From contig VFHF01000098.1 of NCBI GenBank assembly GCA_009392095.1, forward strand, positions 1 to 10,363: DNA of 10,363 nt, given 5' to 3'. Each line of letters begins with the position of its first letter. Positions within the stretch are counted from its first letter, which is position 1. Both the position numbers and the translations under genes were made by a program. The DNA is from SAR202 cluster bacterium. Its GTDB lineage: Bacteria; Chloroflexota; Dehalococcoidia; Lucifugimonadales; UBA3495. Shown here piece by piece: positions 7,033 to 10,363 of this stretch. The notes below the pieces were generated by a model. That model was given only the letters and a program-made list of their open reading frames with translations. It searched no databases and was not told where the DNA came from.

Positions 7033-7461
7033 CTATCGAGAGGGGAGAGCCACCGTTGCCGAACCTGGGGTGGTCCGCTCGCCCTTTTCGTTCTCCAGCC
7101 AAACCTCACAGTCGACCATGTTGGCGCCCTGGTCTTGATATTTCTTGGTCACAAGACCTTTGGCAGTCACCGGAGTTCCCGGTATATCCATCCCCCGGTA
7201 TTGGCAAGCCAGGCGTTTCAGGTAGCCGTCCGGACCCATCCATTTGGTTACTAAGTGTCCGAGGAAGGCGTTTTTCAGTGCACCGTGAAGTATCACGTCT
7301 TCCAAGTCGTTGTTCTTGGCGAAACCTAGATCGTAGTGGATCTGGTAGTAGTCGCCGGACGCGCCGGCGTATTTCACCAACTGCTGGGTGGTGGGGTTCT
7401 TCACTAATTCCGGCAATTTCGTGCCTTCTTCTACGTCGTCCCAAAATACTTGATCAGCCAT
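7033..7461 (-). CDS. MaoC-like hydratase, catalytic (C-type) subunit
   Basis: The product is a 142-residue hot-dog-fold protein of the MaoC/R-hydratase family, which adds water to trans-2-enoyl-CoA to give (3R)-hydroxyacyl-CoA or runs the reverse dehydration. The hydratase-2 signature is present as YAGASGDYYQIHYD (31-44), with the expected catalytic Asp37 and His42. DVILHGALKNAFLGHLV, which follows, matches the usual substrate-channel helix. GGGAGC precedes the ATG (7461) by about 6 bases. The gene starts 35 bases after the other MaoC gene, whose product has Asn in place of this His. The pair therefore resembles heterodimers such as mycobacterial HadAB or ChsH1-ChsH2, in which only one subunit carries the active residues. 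The downstream SDRs would oxidise its R-hydroxy product. Confidence 0.85.
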   Translation of the reverse strand: MADQVFWDDVEEGTKLPELVKNPTTQQLVKYAGASGDYYQIHYDLGFAKNNDLEDVILHGALKNAFLGHLVTKWMGPDGYLKRLACQYRGMDIPGTPVTAKGLVTKKYQDQGANMVDCEVWLENEKGERTTPGSATVALPSR

Positions 7462-7496
7462 GTTGGGCTCCCATCGCCATTTCGGCGGTCTAATTT

Positions 7497-7955
7497 TTAA
7501 TATCGTATTGAGGTGCTGGTCTGCGTGGCGGCAACCTGGTCGAACTGGTTGCGGTAGGTCACCACGATGGAGGTAATGATCATCAGGCCCATGCGCCCGG
7601 TCCGTTCATTGATGTCGGCTATCTCGGCGACGGCCGTAATACGGTCGCCGGCCCGTATGGGATGGAAGTATTCCCAGTCACTGCCCCCATCCAATAGCCG
7701 GGTGAATGGCATATCGAAAGGGTACTCGGGACGGTCAACTCCCACGGACCGGAGGAAGGTTGGCGGCGCGATCAATCCGCCGTACCGGCTCTCCCGGGCC
7801 GCCTGCTCGTCGTTGTAGACCGGGTTATCGTCTTCGATGGCCTGGGCGAATTTGATGATGGCGCCTTTCTCTATATCGATGGAGTGTGGCGCGCTCTTCT
7901 GGCCGATGGCCTTTTGGATCATTTCTTCAGTCAAAAACGATGAGGGAGTAGTCAC
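7497..7955 (-). CDS. MaoC-like N-terminal-type dehydratase subunit (probably non-catalytic)
   Basis: The product is a 152-residue MaoC_dehydrat_N-type hot-dog protein, first gene of the catabolic operon. FAQAIEDDNPVYNDEQAARE (36-55) followed by YGGLIAPPTFL (58-68) is the family signature. The catalytic His expected after Asp43 is Asn48 here, which suggests a structural or substrate-binding partner for the catalytic subunit encoded next. The GTG at 7955 is chosen because a perfect AGGAGG (7962-7967) lies 6 bases upstream. A TTG at 8012 would overlap the -35 box of the operon promoter and so cannot be used from that promoter. The first 19 codons of the longer reading are therefore very likely not translated. 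The partner subunit and SDRs suggest R-specific enoyl-CoA hydration. The substrate is unknown. Confidence 0.85.
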   Translation of the reverse strand: MTTPSSFLTEEMIQKAIGQKSAPHSIDIEKGAIIKFAQAIEDDNPVYNDEQAARESRYGGLIAPPTFLRSVGVDRPEYPFDMPFTRLLDGGSDWEYFHPIRAGDRITAVAEIADINERTGRMGLMIITSIVVTYRNQFDQVAATQTSTSIRY

Positions 7956-7961
7956 GAAAAT

Positions 7962-7967
7962 CCTCCT
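7962..7967 (-). promoter_or_regulatory. Perfect Shine-Dalgarno deciding the GTG start at 7955
   Basis: AGGAGG on the minus strand, spaced 6 bases from GTG. Together with the promoter just upstream it fixes the start of the first operon gene and gives a leader of only about 20 bases. Confidence 0.8.
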
Positions 7968-7983
7968 GTCACAGAACAGAGAA

Positions 7984-8012
7984 AGTCTACATTTCGCCCT
8001 CAGAGGTGTCAA
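7984..8012 (-). promoter_or_regulatory. Sigma70-type promoter for the minus-strand catabolic operon
   Basis: The minus strand reads TTGACA (8012-8007), a 17-base spacer, then TAGACT (7989-7984), which matches TATAAT at four of six positions. Transcription would start near 7977, just ahead of the AGGAGG and GTG start. It faces away from the plus-strand promoter at 8065-8093, about 52 bases apart, so one regulator bound between them could control both directions. Confidence 0.65.
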
Positions 8013-8064
8013 GAAATCGGGTAGTACGGGGCGGTTGCACCGTTTGGAGGTTGGCCCACGTCAT

Positions 8065-8093
8065 TGGACAGTCTAGCTACGCCGATATATAGT
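8065..8093 (+). promoter_or_regulatory. Sigma70-type promoter for the tandem luciferase-like genes
   Basis: TGGACA (8065-8070, five of six to TTGACA), a 17-base spacer and TATAGT (8088-8093, five of six to TATAAT). The predicted transcription start near 8100 leaves a leader of about 95 bases before the first gene. It is divergent from the operon promoter at 7984-8012. Confidence 0.6.
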
Positions 8094-8120
8094 TTGTTGG
8101 TCTGCTGTCCGGCCCGGTAT

Positions 8121-8141
8121 TCAGGCACGTTTCTTGCCTGA
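8121..8141 (+). promoter_or_regulatory. Leader hairpin or operator upstream of the tandem oxidoreductases
   Basis: TCAGGCA (8121-8127) and TGCCTGA (8135-8141) form a perfect 7-bp inverted repeat with a 7-base loop, inside the predicted 5' leader. CTTGCCT occurs at 8133-8139 and again at 8151-8157. No T run follows, so it is not a normal terminator. It could be a repressor-binding site downstream of the promoter or an RNA hairpin affecting translation. Confidence 0.5.
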
Positions 8142-8195
8142 GAGGTATCGCTTGCCTCCAGCCAGTTCCCGGACATGATTCCAGGAGTATTTTTG

Positions 8196-9143
8196 ATGAA
8201 ATATGGCTTTTACCTCCCGAACAGCGGCGCCGGCGCCGAGCCCGACGCGCTGGCCGACATCGCTAAACTGGGTGACCGCCTGGGCTTCTACTGCATGGTC
8301 ATGCCAGACCATATCCTCCAGCCCAATCAGATCAACTCCACCTACCCGTACAGCCTGACCGGCGACATCCTGGCAGCCGGTCAATCCGGGGATGGCGAGT
8401 GGCCTGAACAAATCACGACTCTGGCCTACCTCGCCGGTGTCACCGAGCGAATAAAGCTAGTTACCAGCGTGATGATCATCCCCTACCGCAACCCCATCCT
8501 CACCGCCAAGATGCTCTCAACCCTGGATATGCTATCCAAGGGCCGCCTGATCCTGGGCGCAGGCGTCGGCTGGATGGAAGAAGAGTTTGAACTCCTAGAC
8601 GCGCCCCCCTTCGCCGAGCGCGGCGCTGTGACCAACGAGTACCTACAGGCGTTCATCGAACTCTGGACCAAGGACGACCCAAAGTTCGAGGGCAAGTATG
8701 TGAACTTTTCGGACATCACCTTCCTGCCCAAGCCGGTGCAAAAGCCTTATCCTCCTATCTGGATAGGTGGACAGAGCAAGCCGGCCATCAGGCGTGCCGC
8801 CCAAATCGGCGACTGCTGGCACCCGGTGGGCGCGATACCCGCCGCGCCGTTGGAGCCGGAAGAATTGGCCGAGAACCTGGTGCTGCTTTACCAATACGCA
8901 GAAAAAGCGGGCCGTGACCCGGCTACTATTCAAGTTTCTGTGAAAGCGCCTCTATATGACGCCGATGACTCCAGCGGACCACGGCGCCGGTTCAGCGGAT
9001 CGTCGGACGAGGTGCGTCAGGATATCCAGACCTACTCCGATGTGGGAGTGACACACCTAATCTTCGACTTCCGCACCGGAGACCCCAAACAGACCGAAGA
9101 TCGAATGGCTCGATTCTCTGAAGAAGTAATGGCCGTCACCTAA
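8196..9143 (+). CDS. LLM-class oxidoreductase, tandem copy 1
   Basis: The product is a 315-residue TIM-barrel enzyme of the luciferase-like superfamily, close to the group often annotated as F420-dependent (Rv2161c type). Seen are MKYGFYLP at the N-terminus, CMVMPDH (33-39), ITTLAYLAGVTERIKLVTSV (73-92), GRLILGAGVGW (116-126), EFELLDAPPFAERGAVTNEY (130-149), PKPVQKPYPPIWIGG (178-192) and ARFSEEVMAV at the end. FMN or F420 use cannot be decided by eye. AGGAG (8183-8187) lies 8 bases before the ATG at 8196; an ATG at 8175 would add seven residues and precede this site. The start also matches the downstream copy, which has equal length. Residues 83-315 are identical to that copy while residues 1-82 are about 61% identical. 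First gene after the divergent promoter region. Confidence 0.88.
   Translation: MKYGFYLPNSGAGAEPDALADIAKLGDRLGFYCMVMPDHILQPNQINSTYPYSLTGDILAAGQSGDGEWPEQITTLAYLAGVTERIKLVTSVMIIPYRNPILTAKMLSTLDMLSKGRLILGAGVGWMEEEFELLDAPPFAERGAVTNEYLQAFIELWTKDDPKFEGKYVNFSDITFLPKPVQKPYPPIWIGGQSKPAIRRAAQIGDCWHPVGAIPAAPLEPEELAENLVLLYQYAEKAGRDPATIQVSVKAPLYDADDSSGPRRRFSGSSDEVRQDIQTYSDVGVTHLIFDFRTGDPKQTEDRMARFSEEVMAVT
8440..9143 (+). repeat. 704-bp direct repeat, left copy
   Basis: By line-by-line reading this stretch is identical to 9419-10122, offset 979 bases. Identity starts abruptly at codon 82-83 of the gene and ends at the last base of the stop codon; flanking bases differ at once on both sides. There are no terminal inverted repeats or transposase, so it is not a mobile element. 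Confidence 0.92.
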
Positions 9144-9174
9144 GATGACCCAGATAATAATCTAGGAGCAATTG

Positions 9175-10122
9175 ATGGAATACGGCTTCTACCTGCCCAG
9201 CGGCGGGCCCGCCGCCCAACCCGACAATTTGGCTAGCATCGCCCAGCAAGGGGACAAGCTGGGTTTCTTCTGCATGGTCATGCCAGACCATGTGGTACAA
9301 CCACGCACGGTCGAGTCGCAGTACCCGTACAGCATCACCGGCGATATCCAGCAGGCCCATCAGGCAGCTTCGGACGAACGTCTAGAACAGGTAACGACAC
9401 TGGCATGGCTAGCTGGAATCACCGAGCGAATAAAGCTAGTTACCAGCGTGATGATCATCCCCTACCGCAACCCCATCCTCACCGCCAAGATGCTCTCAAC
9501 CCTGGATATGCTATCCAAGGGCCGCCTGATCCTGGGCGCAGGCGTCGGCTGGATGGAAGAAGAGTTTGAACTCCTAGACGCGCCCCCCTTCGCCGAGCGC
9601 GGCGCTGTGACCAACGAGTACCTACAGGCGTTCATCGAACTCTGGACCAAGGACGACCCAAAGTTCGAGGGCAAGTATGTGAACTTTTCGGACATCACCT
9701 TCCTGCCCAAGCCGGTGCAAAAGCCTTATCCTCCTATCTGGATAGGTGGACAGAGCAAGCCGGCCATCAGGCGTGCCGCCCAAATCGGCGACTGCTGGCA
9801 CCCGGTGGGCGCGATACCCGCCGCGCCGTTGGAGCCGGAAGAATTGGCCGAGAACCTGGTGCTGCTTTACCAATACGCAGAAAAAGCGGGCCGTGACCCG
9901 GCTACTATTCAAGTTTCTGTGAAAGCGCCTCTATATGACGCCGATGACTCCAGCGGACCACGGCGCCGGTTCAGCGGATCGTCGGACGAGGTGCGTCAGG
10001 ATATCCAGACCTACTCCGATGTGGGAGTGACACACCTAATCTTCGACTTCCGCACCGGAGACCCCAAACAGACCGAAGATCGAATGGCTCGATTCTCTGA
10101 AGAAGTAATGGCCGTCACCTAA
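9175..10122 (+). CDS. LLM-class oxidoreductase, tandem copy 2
   Basis: The product is 315 residues long, the same as copy 1, with the same superfamily features: MEYGFYLP, CMVMPDHVVQP, GRLILGAGVGW and PPIWIGGQSK. From residue 83 to the end it is the same protein as copy 1, also at DNA level. The N-terminal 82 residues differ at 32 positions by hand count, mostly in residues 41-49 (LQPNQINST against VQPRTVESQ) and 62-70, loops after the second and third barrel strands that can line the substrate pocket in this fold. AGGAG (9164-9168) lies 6 bases before the ATG; a TTG just before it at 9172 is less likely. It starts 31 bases after copy 1 and is probably co-transcribed. It is likely a specificity variant of copy 1, which is inference. 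Confidence 0.88.
   Translation: MEYGFYLPSGGPAAQPDNLASIAQQGDKLGFFCMVMPDHVVQPRTVESQYPYSITGDIQQAHQAASDERLEQVTTLAWLAGITERIKLVTSVMIIPYRNPILTAKMLSTLDMLSKGRLILGAGVGWMEEEFELLDAPPFAERGAVTNEYLQAFIELWTKDDPKFEGKYVNFSDITFLPKPVQKPYPPIWIGGQSKPAIRRAAQIGDCWHPVGAIPAAPLEPEELAENLVLLYQYAEKAGRDPATIQVSVKAPLYDADDSSGPRRRFSGSSDEVRQDIQTYSDVGVTHLIFDFRTGDPKQTEDRMARFSEEVMAVT
9419..10122 (+). repeat. 704-bp direct repeat, right copy
   Basis: Matches 8440-9143 base for base as far as I can read. Before it the two genes are clearly diverged; after it, TAAGATG against TAAAGCG shows the identity stops at the stop codon. Confidence 0.92.
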
Positions 10123-10154
10123 AGCGGCTTTGAAATAACGATTTAATTATTATG

Positions 10155-10286
10155 TCAGGAGGCACTCTTTAGGAGATCATGGAGTTGTTCTTTCACCCGA
10201 TCCTCTACGGTGGCTATATCAACTCCCGGACCGCTATCCACGTCGCGGGTTCGGTCTTCACCGAACAGGGTTTCAGCGCTTAAGAA
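10155..10286 (-). pseudogene. Possible relic of a minus-strand gene (C-terminal fragment)
   Basis: A 43-codon minus-strand frame runs between stops, ending with TGA at 10155-10157. It has no ATG or usable start near its beginning. Its residues (for example FGEDRTRDVDSG and VEDRVKEQLHDLLKSAS) and the frequent G in first codon position look like real protein. The overlapping plus frame is rich in Ser, Arg and Pro, as antisense shadows usually are. Unrecognised. A competing plus-strand ORF of 34 codons lies at 10179-10283, so only one reading, or neither, is real. Confidence 0.25.
10179..10283 (+). CDS. Short ORF, doubtful (34 residues)
   Basis: An ATG with AGGAG at 10171-10175, only 3 bases away, opens a 34-codon frame beginning MELFFHPILYGGYINSRT. 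Third codon positions are mostly G or C. I do not recognise it, and the spacing of the ribosome site is short. It overlaps the minus-strand relic candidate. It could be a leader peptide ahead of the hydrolase gene, or chance. Confidence 0.2.
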   Translation: MELFFHPILYGGYINSRTAIHVAGSVFTEQGFSA

Positions 10287-10308
10287 TCAACCGGAGTATC
10301 AATTCAAG

Positions 10309-10363
10309 ATGAAATTACGCCTAGATGACGGCATAGAACTTTTCTATACCATCGATGACTTCA
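10309..10363 (+). CDS. Probable alpha/beta-fold hydrolase, N-terminus only (cut by window end)
   Basis: Eighteen codons are visible: MKLRLDDGIELFYTIDDF. Many alpha/beta hydrolases of the 3-oxoadipate enol-lactonase or haloalkane dehalogenase-like type begin this way, with a short strand, then DDG, then a Tyr-rich strand before the oxyanion region. The catalytic Ser, Asp and His lie beyond the window. GGAG (10293-10296) is 12 bases before the ATG, a long spacing. It follows the tandem oxidoreductases by 186 bases on the same strand and might act on their products. The family call rests on a short stretch. Confidence 0.55.
   Translation, partial: MKLRLDDGIELFYTIDDF

Noticed and set aside
7956..8012. 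19 extra N-terminal codons for the first MaoC gene
   Set aside because: The TTG at 8012 is itself the start of the -35 box TTGACA, and a perfect AGGAGG precedes the GTG at 7955.
8175..8195. Upstream ATG for tandem copy 1
   Set aside because: The ribosome site AGGAG lies after it, and the downstream copy starts at the position matching 8196.
8440..10122. Insertion sequence or transposon explaining the direct repeats
   Set aside because: There is no transposase, no terminal inverted repeats and no target-site duplication; the repeat is the 3' part of a metabolic gene.
10119..10150. Terminator after tandem copy 2 (aaagcggcttt, aataa...ttatt)
   Set aside because: The first palindrome has a one-base loop and the second is an all-AT stem; neither makes a stable intrinsic terminator.

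Overview
The window looks like a chromosomal segment of a moderately GC-rich bacterium. My best guess is an uncultured member of the Chloroflexota, in the SAR202/Dehalococcoidia group. That rests on the mix of luciferase-like flavin monooxygenases, MFE-2-like short-chain dehydrogenases and split MaoC hydratases beside a cmk-plsC pair. It is an inference from gene content, not a proven placement. I see no rRNA, tRNA, CRISPR array or transposase.

Left part (1-3321). A broken minus-strand PAP2-type phosphatase gene runs off the left edge. It has two frame changes, and Asn replaces the usual catalytic His. A plus-strand housekeeping group follows: cytidylate kinase (cmk), a PlsC-type acyltransferase, a 72-residue unknown protein and a dGTPase-type HD phosphohydrolase (dgt). 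It covers CMP recycling, phospholipid synthesis and dNTP control.

Middle (3347-7955, minus strand). Six genes appear to form one catabolic operon read leftwards from a good sigma70-type promoter at 7984-8012. In transcription order they are: a MaoC N-type hydratase subunit, a MaoC C-type hydratase subunit, an SDR, a lipocalin-like protein, a second SDR (about 78% identical to the first over 200 residues) and a luciferase-like monooxygenase. The two MaoC proteins look like a non-catalytic/catalytic heterodimer. The SDRs resemble the (3R)-hydroxyacyl-CoA dehydrogenase domain of peroxisomal MFE-2. Together this suggests R-specific beta-oxidation-like chemistry on an unknown substrate, coupled to a flavin monooxygenase.

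Right part (8065-10363, plus strand). A divergent promoter (8065-8093) and a leader with a perfect 7-bp hairpin precede two tandem 315-residue luciferase-like oxidoreductases. Their last 704 bp appear identical base for base, while their first 82 residues are only about 61% identical. This is a sharp mosaic best explained by gene conversion or recent recombination, unless it is an assembly artefact. After them comes a short region with a possible minus-strand gene relic. Last is the start of a probable alpha/beta hydrolase cut by the window edge.
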